DNA of 64,000 nt from Variovorax boronicumulans (GTDB taxonomy: Bacteria; Pseudomonadota; Gammaproteobacteria; Burkholderiales; Burkholderiaceae_C), in the NCBI RefSeq assembly GCF_007677875.1, contig NZ_VEDO01000005.1, forward strand, positions 248,001 through 312,000, read 5' to 3'. Shown in pieces: positions 1 through 9,501 of this stretch. The position numbers and the translations under genes were made by a program. Below the pieces are notes generated by a model that saw only the letters and a list, made by a program, of their open reading frames with translations, was not told the origin of the DNA and did not search any database. How positions within the stretch are numbered: the stretch's first letter is position 1; each line of letters opens with the position of its first letter.

Positions 1-494
1 GCCTTGCAGGGTTCTTCGGGCGTGCCGGTCACCGACACGAAGCCGGCCTCGCTCTGGATCAGCAGGTCGTAGGCCTTCTTGTCGCGGTAGGGGCCGGGGT
101 TGGCCAGGTCGTCGCCGTAGCCGGAGATGTCGCAGACGATGAGGCCCGGCTTGCGCAGCGAGAGCGTCTCGTAGCCCATGCCCAGCCGCGCGGCGGCACC
201 GGGCGCGAGGTTCTGCACGACGACGTCGGCCTTCTCGAGCACCAGGCGTTCCAGCACCTTGGCGGCCTCGGGGTGCTTGACGTCCAGCGTGAGGCTCTCC
301 TTGGAGCGGTTGGTCCAGACGAAATGCGAGGCCAGGCCGCGCACCCGCTGGTCGTAGCCGCGCGCGAAGTCGCCGCTGCCCGGCCGCTCGATCTTGATGA
401 CGCGCGCGCCCAGGTCGGCGAGCTGGCGGGTGGCGAACGGCGCCGCGATGGCGTGTTCCAGCGTGATGACGGTGATGCCCTTGAGGGGTTGCAT
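1..494 (-). CDS. CaiB/BaiF family CoA-transferase (3' part cut by window edge)
   Basis: Family III CoA-transferases move CoA between acyl-CoA and a free acid in the cytoplasm. The visible N-terminal 164 residues begin MQPLKGITVI, continue with the family pattern for the CoA-binding Rossmann half (ADLGARVIKIERPGSGDFAR, then DVVVQNLAPGAAARLG) and break off at SVTGTPEEPC. The catalytic aspartate, expected near residue 170, lies just past the window edge. The ATG at 492-494 is the start because it gives the family N-terminus exactly. The gene follows the MaoC-like hydratase gene on the same strand, separated by a structured repeat, so both probably act in one acyl-CoA pathway. The substrate cannot be told. 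Confidence 0.9.
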   Translation of the reverse strand, partial: MQPLKGITVITLEHAIAAPFATRQLADLGARVIKIERPGSGDFARGYDQRVRGLASHFVWTNRSKESLTLDVKHPEAAKVLERLVLEKADVVVQNLAPGAAARLGMGYETLSLRKPGLIVCDISGYGDDLANPGPYRDKKAYDLLIQSEAGFVSVTGTPEEPCK

Positions 495-570
495 GGTGTT
501 CGTGCCTTCTATCTCATCAGATCGTTGTGTTGGCGCGGGACGCGCATTCAGCATGACGAACCAGCCCAGT

Positions 571-632
571 GCACCCGCGGAACTGGCTCTGCCAGGCCGC
601 TGGGTGCGCCCCCCTCGCGGAGCAGAGGGGGG
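571..632. repeat. Structured 3'-UTR repeat, copy A
   Basis: A long dyad runs from GCACCC (571) to GGGTGC (602-607) with an inner CTGGC-TCT-GCCAG hairpin at 583-595. It is followed by a second perfect 8-bp stem, CCCCCCTC (609-616) with GAGGGGGG (625-632). The inner hairpin and its flanks recur at 20675 and 33937, in the same orientation relative to the stop codon of a neighbouring minus-strand gene (here the stop at 667). It probably ends or processes the upstream transcript. Confidence 0.7.
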
Positions 633-666
633 TTGGCGGAGCGCGCAGCGCGGAGACTGGGGGGTG

Positions 667-1536
667 TTACTTCAATGCCGCGGTGGCGTCCATGGTCAGC
701 CAGCCCTCGTGGTCCGAGGCCCACAGCCGCACGGTCTTGCCGTCGGCCTGCAGTTCGCCGTTCACGTGGAAGGGATGCAGGTCGAAGGTCGGGCGCACGG
801 CCTTGAAGCGGAAGTCGGCTACGTCGGCATCCGGCAGCTGGCGGCGCAGCAGGTCCATGAGCAGGGTCGCGATCAGGGGGCCGTGCACGATCAGGCCGGG
901 ATAGCCTTCGACCTCGGTCACGTACTTGCGGTCGTAGTGGATGCGGTGGCCGTTGAAGGTCAGCGCCGAGTAGCGGAACAGCAGCACGTCATCAGGGACG
1001 ATCTCGCGGCGCCAGGTACCGCGCCCCGCGGGCTCAGGCGGCGGTGCCACGTCGCCTGGCCGTTGCGCCTCGCGGTAGACGATGTCGTGGAACTCCACGA
1101 GCGCCGGATCGGTGGCGCCATTGCAGCGGATTTCATGGCGCACCTTGACGAACACGAGCCGACCGGTGCGGCCGGTCTTGCTGCGCACGCCGTCGATGGT
1201 GGAGGTGCGCGCGACCTGGTCGCCGACACGGATGGGCGCATGGAAGCTGAACTGGCTGCCCGCCCACATGCGGCGCGGCAGCGGCACGGGCGGCAGGAAG
1301 CCGCCGCGTTTGGCGTGCCCGTCGGCCCCGATCTCCGACTGCCGGTGCATGGGCAGGAAGTAGAGCCAGTGCCACAGCGGGGGCAGGGGCGATCCCGCGG
1401 GCACTGCGTTTGGCGGATGGTCCAGCGTGGCGCCCAGGGCCACCACCGGGGTGGGTGTGATCGTGTCTTGGACGGTCTCTGTGCGTCCGATCCATGCGTC
1501 CAGCGTTGTGAGGTCTGTCTTCAACGGAATCTCCAT
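667..1536 (-). CDS. MaoC-like / FAS1-type dehydratase-domain acyl-CoA hydratase
   Basis: 289 residues, the size of the two-hotdog hydratases related to mesaconyl-C4-CoA hydratase and HTD2-type hydroxyacyl dehydratases. The N-terminal half (IGRTETVQDTITPTPV) is the inactive FAS1-type dehydratase fold. The C-terminal half carries the catalytic segment around residues 191-202 (ALTFNGHRIHYD), with Asn, His and Asp where the MaoC hydratase motif needs them, followed by GLIVHGP. It should add water across a 2,3-enoyl-CoA or remove it. The CoA-transferase gene follows on the same strand, fitting activation and hydration of the same acid. The actual acyl group is unknown. Confidence 0.85.
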   Translation of the reverse strand: MEIPLKTDLTTLDAWIGRTETVQDTITPTPVVALGATLDHPPNAVPAGSPLPPLWHWLYFLPMHRQSEIGADGHAKRGGFLPPVPLPRRMWAGSQFSFHAPIRVGDQVARTSTIDGVRSKTGRTGRLVFVKVRHEIRCNGATDPALVEFHDIVYREAQRPGDVAPPPEPAGRGTWRREIVPDDVLLFRYSALTFNGHRIHYDRKYVTEVEGYPGLIVHGPLIATLLMDLLRRQLPDADVADFRFKAVRPTFDLHPFHVNGELQADGKTVRLWASDHEGWLTMDATAALK

Positions 1537-1600
1537 GCGGGCTCGGCGGCCGATGCAGCCATGCAGGAAGTCTCGGAGATCGTCGATCGGGCGTGAAGTG

Positions 1601-1638
1601 CAATGTTCGGAATAATTGATGCATGCGGTGCAACATTG
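1601..1638. promoter_or_regulatory. Inverted repeat CAATGTT/AACATTG between divergent genes
   Basis: CAATGTT (1601-1607) and AACATTG (1632-1638) are perfect complements separated by 24 bases of AT-richer DNA. The arm centres are about 31 bp apart, three helical turns. The site lies between the hydratase start (1536) and the plus-strand ORF at 1744, so it looks like an operator for a dimeric regulator. No regulator gene is adjacent in the window. Confidence 0.4.
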
Positions 1639-1743
1639 AGGAACGCGAGGCTCACCCTGAGCTCACCATGGTCCGGGGATGGCCGAACAGCCTGGCCGGG
1701 GCGGTCGCCGAGGCCGTGTGTGCAAGAGCGGCACAATGCCACG

Positions 1744-1995
1744 GTGGACGACCCCATCGGCAACAGCTTCCAGGCCTTCGCGGCCAGCCAGCAGGCCAGG
1801 CTCGAGGCCGAGTCGCGCATGTTCGCCTCGGCGCTGGACCTGCAGGCCCCTCCAGACACCAGCCTCTTGAAGGCCATGCAGGTCGAGCGGCGGCGCGAGA
1901 TCTTCTGCCTGCGCACGCTGCTGCACTTCTCCGAAGAAGCGGCCGAACGCGCGCGTGCCTTGACGCAGCGCCTGCCCCGGCGGCCGCCTTCCTGA
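1744..1995 (+). CDS. Small hypothetical protein
   Basis: An 83-residue ORF from the GTG at 1744 (MDDPIGNSFQAFAASQQARL). It is predicted helical and charged, with no membrane segment and no family I recognise. The same frame is open upstream to an ATG at 1603, but that extension is arginine-rich and resembles non-coding frame noise, so I prefer the GTG. No strong Shine-Dalgarno sequence is visible. The gene ends 10 bases before the sigma-54-like site at 2005 that precedes the next glycosyltransferase. Its reality is uncertain. Confidence 0.45.
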   Translation: MDDPIGNSFQAFAASQQARLEAESRMFASALDLQAPPDTSLLKAMQVERRREIFCLRTLLHFSEEAAERARALTQRLPRRPPS

Positions 1996-2004
1996 TCCGG
2001 AGCC

Positions 2005-2020
2005 GGGCACGGCGCTTGCC
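2005..2020 (+). promoter_or_regulatory. Candidate sigma-54 promoter upstream of the glycosyltransferase at 2031
   Basis: GGCACG (2006-2011), four bases, then TTGC (2016-2019): an exact match to the ten most conserved bases of the -24/-12 promoter, with the correct GG-N10-GC spacing. If the final C is -12, +1 is base 2031, which is the A of the start codon. The 14-base core is identical to the one upstream of the rpoN paralogue at 23038. Confidence 0.6.
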
Positions 2021-2030
2021 CTGGTCGGGC

Positions 2031-2994
2031 ATGGCCTCGATCCACACCTTCCCCCGCGCGCTGCCGCGCCGCCGCATCCTGACCTGGCATGTGCACGGCA
2101 ACTACCTCTACTACCTGAGCCAGGTGCCGCACGATTTCTACCTCGTGACCGACGCCGGCCGCACGCCTGGGCGCAGCGGCCGCAGCGGCACGCTGCCCTG
2201 GGGCGACAACGTGCACGAAGCGCCGGTCGAGCAGCTGCAGGCCATGGCGTTCGATCTCGTGCTCTACCAGTCGCGCCAGAACTGGGACGAAGACCGCCTC
2301 ACGCTGCTGTCCGACGCCCAGCGCGCATTGCCGCGCATCTACCTGGAGCACGACCCGCCGCAGCAGAACCCGACCGACCAGCGCCATTGGGTCGACGACC
2401 CGGGCGCACTGCTGGTGCATGTGACGCCCTTCAACGCGCTGATGTGGGATGGCGGCCGCACGCCCCAGCGCGTGATCGAGCACGGCGTGCAACTGCTGGC
2501 GCCGGCACGCTACACCGGCCGGCGCGCCTGCGGCATCATGGTCGTGAACCAGCTGCAGCGCCGCGGCCGCAAGCTCGGGCTGGACCTGTACCAGGCCGCG
2601 GCCAGCCAGCTGCCGCTCGACCTGGTCGGCATGGAAAGCAGCCTGGTCGGCGGGCTCGGCGAGATCGACAACGCGGCGCTGCCGGCCTTCATGGCCGACT
2701 ACCGCTTCTTCTACCACCCGGTGCGCTACACCAGCCTGGGCCTGGCGCTGATCGAGGCCATGGCCGTGGGCCTGCCCGTCGTGGGCCTGGCCACCACCGA
2801 GCTGTCCACGGTCATCCGTTCCGGCGTGAACGGCTACATCGATACCCGGCCCGAGCGGCTGGTCCAGGCCATGCGTGAACTGCTGCGTGACCCCGATCTG
2901 GCCGAGCAATGGGGCGAGGCCGGCCGGCGCACGGCGGCCGAGCGTTTCGGCATCGAACGCTTCGTGGCCGACTGGCTGGCCACCATCGCCGAGC

Positions 2995-3005
<11 letters not shown>
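2031..3005 (+). CDS. GT4-like glycosyltransferase
   Basis: 324 residues, somewhat short for family GT4. The N-terminus ([18 protein letters not shown]) has the strand-loop form seen in sugar transferases of this fold. The C-terminal donor-binding part keeps the characteristic block [19 protein letters not shown], with the Glu and Gly of the nucleotide-sugar loop, at about residues 236-254. It should transfer a sugar from an NDP-sugar in the cytoplasm. ATG 2031 fits the N-terminal strand; a GTG at 2091 would cut it. The gene converges on the epimerase gene with an 11-base overlap and has its own sigma-54-like promoter, so it probably belongs with the glycan genes at 2995-9198. Confidence 0.8.
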
Positions 3006-4020
<1,015 letters not shown>

Positions 4021-4035
4021 GGGCAGTCTCCAGGG

Positions 4036-5037
4036 TCAGGGGAACAAAGTGCGAAAGCGCCAGGCGCCGCGCAGCCGCCAGTAACAGGCGAGGAAGGGGA
4101 TCGCCACGGAAGTCACGAGCATCTCGGCCACATGGCCCGGCGCATGCGAGGCGCCGCGCAGGCGCCGCAGCGCGAACACCAGGCAGCCCGCCAGCGCCAG
4201 CGCAGCGAACGCACCGGCCCAGCCACCCTGGCCGGCCAGCGCGGTTCCCAGTGCCGCGAGGCCGGCGCCCACGACCAGCGCGTAGAGCCAGGGCGGCCGG
4301 CGCCGGATGCGGCTGCGGAACAGGGCAGGGTGCTTGGCGTACAGCAGCGCATCGAAGTACACATTGGCCTGCTGCGCCATCGAGATGCCCCAGCGCACCG
4401 GCCGCACCGGGTGCACGACCACGGCGCGCTCGGCCCGGCCGACGCCGCCGTAGCGCTCCAGCAGCGCGAACTGCAGGTCCGAGTCCTCGCGCCAGGCGCG
4501 TGTGAAGCGCGCGTCGAAGCCGCCCACGCCCAGCAGCGCGTTGCGCCGTACGAAGGCATTGGCGGTCACGAACTCGGCGCGCTCCAGGCCCTGGGTCATG
4601 CGCGCATGGTCGGTCGGCGCTCCGTCCACGGGCACGACGACGCGGCCGCCGGCGGCCACCAGGCCGCCTTCGAGCGCGCGCAGGCCCTCGGCCAGCCAGT
4701 CGGGCGCGGGCACGGTGTCGTCGTCGGTGAACGCGATGATGGGCGCGCGCGTGCTGCGCCAGCCCGTGTTGCGGGCGCCGGCCGGCCCGCGTGTGCCCTC
4801 GGCGCGGGCGTAGCGCAGGCGCGGCCGCGTGCCGCCGCCTTCGGCCAGCGTGCGCACCAGTGCCTCGGTCTCGGCGCACGGGCCGTCGTCCACGACGACG
4901 ATCTCCCAGCCGTGCACCAGTCCCTGCTGCTGCAGCAAGGCCTGCAGGCAGCGGCGCAGCAGGGTCGGGCGCCTGCAGGTGGCGATCACGACGGCGACCT
5001 CGGGCGCCGCCGGGTCGGTGGCTGCGAAGCGGCTCAC
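4036..5037 (-). CDS. Family 2 glycosyltransferase with C-terminal membrane segments
   Basis: 333 residues of the GT-A fold. VAVVIATCRRPTLLRRCLQ starts the domain, VVVDDGP (48-53) is the first acidic motif and TDDD (104-107) the metal/NDP-sugar motif. Roughly residues 245-290 hold two hydrophobic stretches that should anchor it in the inner membrane. The GTG start at 5035-5037 overlaps the TGA of the carbamoyltransferase gene (GTGA), so it is translationally coupled to it. It probably extends or decorates the glycan made by this operon. Donor and acceptor are unknown. Confidence 0.85.
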   Translation of the reverse strand: MSRFAATDPAAPEVAVVIATCRRPTLLRRCLQALLQQQGLVHGWEIVVVDDGPCAETEALVRTLAEGGGTRPRLRYARAEGTRGPAGARNTGWRSTRAPIIAFTDDDTVPAPDWLAEGLRALEGGLVAAGGRVVVPVDGAPTDHARMTQGLERAEFVTANAFVRRNALLGVGGFDARFTRAWREDSDLQFALLERYGGVGRAERAVVVHPVRPVRWGISMAQQANVYFDALLYAKHPALFRSRIRRRPPWLYALVVGAGLAALGTALAGQGGWAGAFAALALAGCLVFALRRLRGASHAPGHVAEMLVTSVAIPFLACYWRLRGAWRFRTLFP

Positions 5038-6797
5038 CGCGGCTTCTCCAGCAGGAAGGGCCCCAGCACGAGCGCGTCCAGCGGCGTGCTGAAAAAGGCG
5101 TCCAGCGCGTCCTTGGGCGTGCAGACCACGGGCTCGCCGCGCACGTTGAACGAGGTGTTGATCAGCACGGGCACGCCGGTCCGCTCACCGAACGCCTGCA
5201 GCAGCGCGTGCAGGCGCGGGTTGTCCTCGGCCGTGACGGTCTGCACGCGCGCCGTGCGGTCCTGGTGGCAGGCGGCCGGGATGCGCGCGGCCTGCTCGGG
5301 CCGCACGTCGTACAGGAACAGCATGAACGGCGCCTCGCCGCCGTTGGCCTCGGCTGGCGTGAACCATTCGGCCAGGCGCTCGCGCGGCACCACGGGCGCC
5401 ACCGGACGGAAATCCTCGCGGTCCTTGAGCTCGTTGATGCGCGCCTGCATGCCGGCATCCAGCGGCGAGGCCAGGATGGAGCGCGCGCCGAGCGCGCGCG
5501 GCCCGAACTCCATGCGGCCCTGGAACCAGCCCAGCACGGCGCCGCGCGCCAGCAGCTCCGAGGCGCGCGCGGCCACGTCGTCCAGCCGCCGGTAGGGCAG
5601 CTTGGCCCAGCGCAGCAGGGCTTCGATCTCCTCGTCCGCAAAGGCCGGGCCCAGGTAGGCATGGCGCATGGACCAGGGGCGCGTCGCCAGCGGCGTGGCG
5701 CCGTCGGCCTCGGGCGCGTTGCCCGCGCGTTCGCGCGCATCGGTCCACAGCGCCGCGCCCAGCGCCGTGCCCGCATCGCCCGCGGCCGGCTGCACCCACA
5801 CCGATTCGAAGATGCCGCTGTCGCGCAGCATGGCGTTCATGACGCAGTTCAGTGCCACGCCGCCGGCCATGGCCAGCCGCGCCTGGCCGCTGGCCTCGCG
5901 CAGCCAGCGTGCGATGTGCAGCACGGTCTGCTCCAGCACCACCTGCAGCGAGGCGGCCAGGTCGAAGTGCTGCGGTTCCAGCGGCGTGCCGCGCTGGCGC
6001 GCCGGGCCGGCCAGCGCAACCAGGTCGACCGGGTCGATGCGGTAGCCGCCCGCCGGCAGCAGGCCGATGTGGGCGCGCAGCGCCGAGGCGAAACGCGGCT
6101 GGCCCATCGCGGCCAGCGCCATGACCTTGTACTCGTCCGAGGAGTGCAGAAAGCCCAGGTGGGCCGTGACCCGCTCGTACAGCAGGCCCAGCGAGTGCGG
6201 CATGCGCACCTCGCCCAGCGCACGGTAGTGCCCGTCCGCGTAGACGCCGTAGCCGGTGGTGGCGTCTTCGCCGCGGCCGTCCAGCGTCATCACGGCGCAG
6301 CTGTCGTAGGGGCTGGCCAGGAAGGCGCTGGCCTGGTGGCTGAGGTGGTGGCCGACGAAGTGGAAGCGGTAGGGCCCGTCGGGCCGCGCGCCCTGCAGCC
6401 GCGCCTGCAGGTGGTGCGGCGCGCCGTCGGCCAGCTGGCGCGGCGCGTTGACGATGTAGGCGGCGAACAGCGGGTCCCAGGGGTTCTCCCAGGGCCCGAC
6501 CGGCTGCGCCGAGGGCTCCAGCGGCAGCGCGATGGCGGCGTCGGCGCGGCCGGCAAGGAAACGCGCCGGGTCGTAGCTGTAGGCCACGTGGTCGACATCG
6601 GTCAGGCGCAGGCCGGCCTGGCGCAGGCAGTCGTCGATGGCATGGAAGGGCAGCTCCCAGGCCGTGAACGGCAGCGGCCGCTTGGCGTGCTTGATGCGCG
6701 TGAAGCGCTCCTCCTCGCTGGCCGCCACCACCGCGCCGTCGACGACCAGGGCCGCCGCGCTGTCGTGGAAGGCCGCGTTGATGCCCAGTGTGATCAT
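5034..6797 (-). CDS. Carbamoyltransferase, NodU/CmcH family
   Basis: 587 residues. The N-terminal TsaD-like ATPase part starts MITLGINAAFHDSAAALV and carries the metal-binding GHHLSHQASAF and the LDGRGE loop. The C-terminal carbamoyltransferase part has the family block GRMEFGPRALGARSIL and the CNNTSFN-type ending (here INTSFNVRGEP). Such enzymes move a carbamoyl group from carbamoyl phosphate through an adenylate onto a sugar or antibiotic hydroxyl. Its place between two glycosyltransferase genes implies carbamoylation of a sugar in the same glycan. The ATG overlaps the TGA of the GT9 gene (ATGA). Confidence 0.92.
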   Translation of the reverse strand: MITLGINAAFHDSAAALVVDGAVVAASEEERFTRIKHAKRPLPFTAWELPFHAIDDCLRQAGLRLTDVDHVAYSYDPARFLAGRADAAIALPLEPSAQPVGPWENPWDPLFAAYIVNAPRQLADGAPHHLQARLQGARPDGPYRFHFVGHHLSHQASAFLASPYDSCAVMTLDGRGEDATTGYGVYADGHYRALGEVRMPHSLGLLYERVTAHLGFLHSSDEYKVMALAAMGQPRFASALRAHIGLLPAGGYRIDPVDLVALAGPARQRGTPLEPQHFDLAASLQVVLEQTVLHIARWLREASGQARLAMAGGVALNCVMNAMLRDSGIFESVWVQPAAGDAGTALGAALWTDARERAGNAPEADGATPLATRPWSMRHAYLGPAFADEEIEALLRWAKLPYRRLDDVAARASELLARGAVLGWFQGRMEFGPRALGARSILASPLDAGMQARINELKDREDFRPVAPVVPRERLAEWFTPAEANGGEAPFMLFLYDVRPEQAARIPAACHQDRTARVQTVTAEDNPRLHALLQAFGERTGVPVLINTSFNVRGEPVVCTPKDALDAFFSTPLDALVLGPFLLEKPR

Positions 6798-7888
6798 GCG
6801 GCCTCCCTGGCGCCGGCCTGCAGCAGTTCGAGCGCGGCCGCGGCCACGTCGGCCGGCGCGACCCGGGCCAGGCAGTCGTGGTGGCCGGCCGGACAGGTGC
6901 TGCGCAGGCAGTGGCGGCAATCGACATCGTGGAACAGCACGCGCGCGGGCACCTGCCAGGGCGTGTGCTGCGGATTGGTCTGCGCGTACAGCACGACCAC
7001 CGGCGTGCCCAGCGCGGCCGCCATGTGCACGGGGCCGGTGTTGTTGGCCACCAGCACGCGCGCACCGGCCAGCAGCGCGCCGAGCTCGCCCAGGTCCAGC
7101 GCACCGGCCAGCGCCAGCGAAGGCATGGCCATGCGGCTGCGCACCTGCTCGACCAGGGCCTGCTCCGATGCGCTGCCCGTGAACACCGGCATGAGGCCGC
7201 TCTGCCGCGCGATGGCATCGGCGGCGGCGGCGAAGCCCTCGGGCGCATAGCGGCGCGAGGCCGCGCTCGCGCCCACGTGCACGACGAAGTAGGGGCGGCT
7301 GGCGCTGCCGGCGGCGGCCGCCAGGCGCTGGCGCCAGCGGCGCGCGGGCGCGGACGGCACCTGGAACACCAGCGGCCCGCCGCCCGTGCCGATGCCCAGC
7401 TGGCGCACCAGGTCCAGCTGGCGCTGCACCTCGTGGCGCATGCCGGTCTGCACCTGGTCGGTGTCGCGCACCCAGTCGCTGAGCAGGCCATACGGGTTCT
7501 CGCGGCTGTGCGCGAGCCGCAAGGGGATGCCGGCCAGCCGGCACAGCAGCGCCGCCGGCAGCGCGCTCTGCGTGCAGACCGTGAAGACGATGGCCGCGTC
7601 GAACCCGGCGAGGGCCAGGCGCTGCAGCAGCGCGTGGTCGGCCTGCGCGCCATCGCCTGCGGGCGAGCGCACCCAGGGTGCGTCGTAGGCGATGGCGTCG
7701 TCCAGCATGGGCAGGTGCGCCAGGGCGGCGGCGCCGGCGGGCGAGGCGAGCAGCGTCATGCGCGCCTGCGGCAGCGCCTGGCGCAGGGCCGCGAGCGCCG
7801 GCGTGGTCATGAGCAGGTCGCCCAGGTTGTCCAGCCGCACCACGAGCAGGCGGCGCACCTGCGCCCAGCGTGCGTCGATCACAGCCAT
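6794..7888 (-). CDS. Family 9 glycosyltransferase (heptosyltransferase-like)
   Basis: 364 residues with the GT9 layout. The N-terminus RRLLVVRLDNLGDLLMTTPALAALR is the acceptor-side Rossmann start. FVVHVGASAASRRY opens the donor domain, and LVANNTGPVHMAAALGTPVVVLY is the conserved nucleotide-sugar block. Members move heptose or a related sugar onto LPS core or other glycans. The C-terminal HCLRSTCPAGHHDCL cysteine-rich tail is typical of the heptosyltransferase-like subgroup. It overlaps the preceding GT4 gene by 10 bases and the next gene by 4, so it is inside one operon. A second GT9 lies at 21089 with a GmhB-type phosphatase. Confidence 0.9.
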   Translation of the reverse strand: MAVIDARWAQVRRLLVVRLDNLGDLLMTTPALAALRQALPQARMTLLASPAGAAALAHLPMLDDAIAYDAPWVRSPAGDGAQADHALLQRLALAGFDAAIVFTVCTQSALPAALLCRLAGIPLRLAHSRENPYGLLSDWVRDTDQVQTGMRHEVQRQLDLVRQLGIGTGGGPLVFQVPSAPARRWRQRLAAAAGSASRPYFVVHVGASAASRRYAPEGFAAAADAIARQSGLMPVFTGSASEQALVEQVRSRMAMPSLALAGALDLGELGALLAGARVLVANNTGPVHMAAALGTPVVVLYAQTNPQHTPWQVPARVLFHDVDCRHCLRSTCPAGHHDCLARVAPADVAAAALELLQAGAREAA

Positions 7889-9198
7889 GGCCGCTCCTGG
7901 GCGGCCAGCGCGAGCCGGCCTGCGCCAGCGGCATGGACGCTGCGCCGCGCGGGCACCGGCACGCGCCGGATGCCCCGGTAGACGCCGAGCAGGCCGTCGA
8001 CCACCTTGTCCCAGGTGAACAGCCGCTGCACGCGGCGGCGCCCCGCCGCACCCAGGCGCGCGGCCAGCGCCGGATCCTGCTGCAGCAGCGCGAGCCGCGC
8101 GGTCAACGCGGCGGGGTCGTGCGGCGGCACCAGGAAGCCGGTGGCACCGTCCACCACCGAATGGCGCAACCCGCCCACGTCGCTGGCCAGCACCGGGATC
8201 GCGCAGGCCATGGCTTCCAGCGGCGTGATGCCGAAAGGCTCGTACCACGGTGTGGAGACGAACACGTCGGCGGCGGCGTAGAAGGGGCGCAGCGCATGGC
8301 GTGCGCGGTGGCCCGTGAATTGCACCTCGGCGGCAATACCGAGCTCGCCTGCGAGCGCGCGCAGCCGGCCGATCTCGGGCGTGCGCGCCGCATCGGGTTC
8401 GGGCGTTTCGCCACCGACCACGAGCAGGCGGGCGCGCCGGCCGGGGGGCAGCCGGTCGCGCAGCAGGGCCATCGCGTGCACCACGTTGTCCACGCCCTTG
8501 CGCGGCACCAGCCGGCCCAGCTGCAGCACCAGGAATTCATCGGGCTCCAGCCCGAGCGCGCGGCGCGCCTCGGCGCGGTCCATGGGCGCGAACTCCTGCG
8601 GGTCGAAACCGCAAGGCACCAGCGCCAGGCGCTGCGGTGCCGCGTTGTACAGACCGATGAGGTCGGCGCGGTCCTGCGGGCACTCGGCGATCACGGCATC
8701 GGCATCGCGCACGCAGTCGCGCTCGATCTCGATGCGCTCGGGCGGGAACGTGTCCGCCGATTTCTGGTGCTGCAGCCTCACCAGGCCCAGCGCATGGAAG
8801 GTGATCGCGAACGGCAGGCCCAGGCGCTGCTGCAGGTGCCGCGCGACCAGGCCGGACATGAAGAAGTTCGCATGCGCGAGGTCGTAGGCGTTGTGGCGCA
8901 TCCACCGTTCGCAACTGCGCATGAACTGCGGCATGTGTTGCAGCAGGTCTTCCTTGCGCACGTAGCGGTCCGGGCCGGCCGCCACATGCACCACGCGCGC
9001 CCCGCGGCACAGGGGCTGCACGTCGGGCAGGCCGGGTGCGTCGCGGCGCGTGAACACGTCCACGCGGTGGCCGCGCCGCGCCAGCGTGCGCGCCACGTGG
9101 TCCACATAGATGTTCTGTCCGCCGGCGTCGACGCCGCCGGCCGGCGCGAGCGGCGACGCGTGCTCGCTGATCAGCGCAATGCGCAAGCCTGTGTTCAT
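7879..9198 (-). CDS. GT4 family glycosyltransferase, sucrose-phosphate-synthase-like
   Basis: 439 residues. The N-terminal domain opens RIALISEHASPLAP and GGQNIYVDHVARTLARRGH, a pattern shared by sucrose-phosphate synthases and MshA-like GT4 enzymes. The C-terminal domain has GRLVPRKGVDNVVHAM and the donor loop EPFGITPLEAMACAIPVLAS. It is the first gene of the five-gene operon; its ATG at 9196-9198 is 44 bases downstream of the +1 predicted from a sigma-54-like site at 9253-9268. It probably starts or branches the glycan. Donor sugar not determined. Confidence 0.88.
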   Translation of the reverse strand: MNTGLRIALISEHASPLAPAGGVDAGGQNIYVDHVARTLARRGHRVDVFTRRDAPGLPDVQPLCRGARVVHVAAGPDRYVRKEDLLQHMPQFMRSCERWMRHNAYDLAHANFFMSGLVARHLQQRLGLPFAITFHALGLVRLQHQKSADTFPPERIEIERDCVRDADAVIAECPQDRADLIGLYNAAPQRLALVPCGFDPQEFAPMDRAEARRALGLEPDEFLVLQLGRLVPRKGVDNVVHAMALLRDRLPPGRRARLLVVGGETPEPDAARTPEIGRLRALAGELGIAAEVQFTGHRARHALRPFYAAADVFVSTPWYEPFGITPLEAMACAIPVLASDVGGLRHSVVDGATGFLVPPHDPAALTARLALLQQDPALAARLGAAGRRRVQRLFTWDKVVDGLLGVYRGIRRVPVPARRSVHAAGAGRLALAAQERPWL

Positions 9199-9501
9199 GG
9201 TGTTGTCGCTTCTGTGGCGCCGGAAACCGCTCCGGCCTCGCCTGGGCACCATGGCAATGGGCATGCCCGGGCCGTGCGCGGCGGGCCTGCGCCATGCCGT
9301 GCAGCCGCCTGCAGACCACCTCTTTCGCCTCCACTTGCGGCCGCTGGCTGGCACGTCGCGCGGTGCCGAGCCCCGGTTCGACGGGGCCCCGGCGTGGTGC
9401 TGGCGGCCTGCCTGCGCCGAGGTGCAGCGGCTCACAGACAGGGCGGCCGGGCGGGGCCTGCCGGCGGTGCCCACCGACCGGTAAGCGCTGCCGCAGTTCT
9501 T
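9199..9501. other. Gene-free stretch with glycan-operon promoter region
   Basis: 303 bases between the stop of the sensor gene (9502) and the start of the GT4 gene (9198), both on the minus strand. It contains the sigma-54-like site at 9253-9268. Short ORFs here on either strand show no recognisable protein and no ribosome-binding site. I see nothing else definite. Confidence 0.6.
9253..9268 (-). promoter_or_regulatory. Candidate sigma-54 promoter of the glycan operon
   Basis: On the minus strand GGCATG (9267-9262), CCCA, TTGC (9257-9254): correct GG-N10-GC spacing, with one change (T for C) from GGCACG-N4-TTGC. Predicted +1 is about 9242, giving a 44-base leader before the ATG at 9198. The same GGCATG-N4-TTGCC variant occurs at 21061. 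Confidence 0.45.

Noticed and set aside
9110..9484. Small plus-strand ORF in the gap before the GT4 gene
   Set aside because: No ribosome-binding site, no similarity; composition is that of shadow frames.
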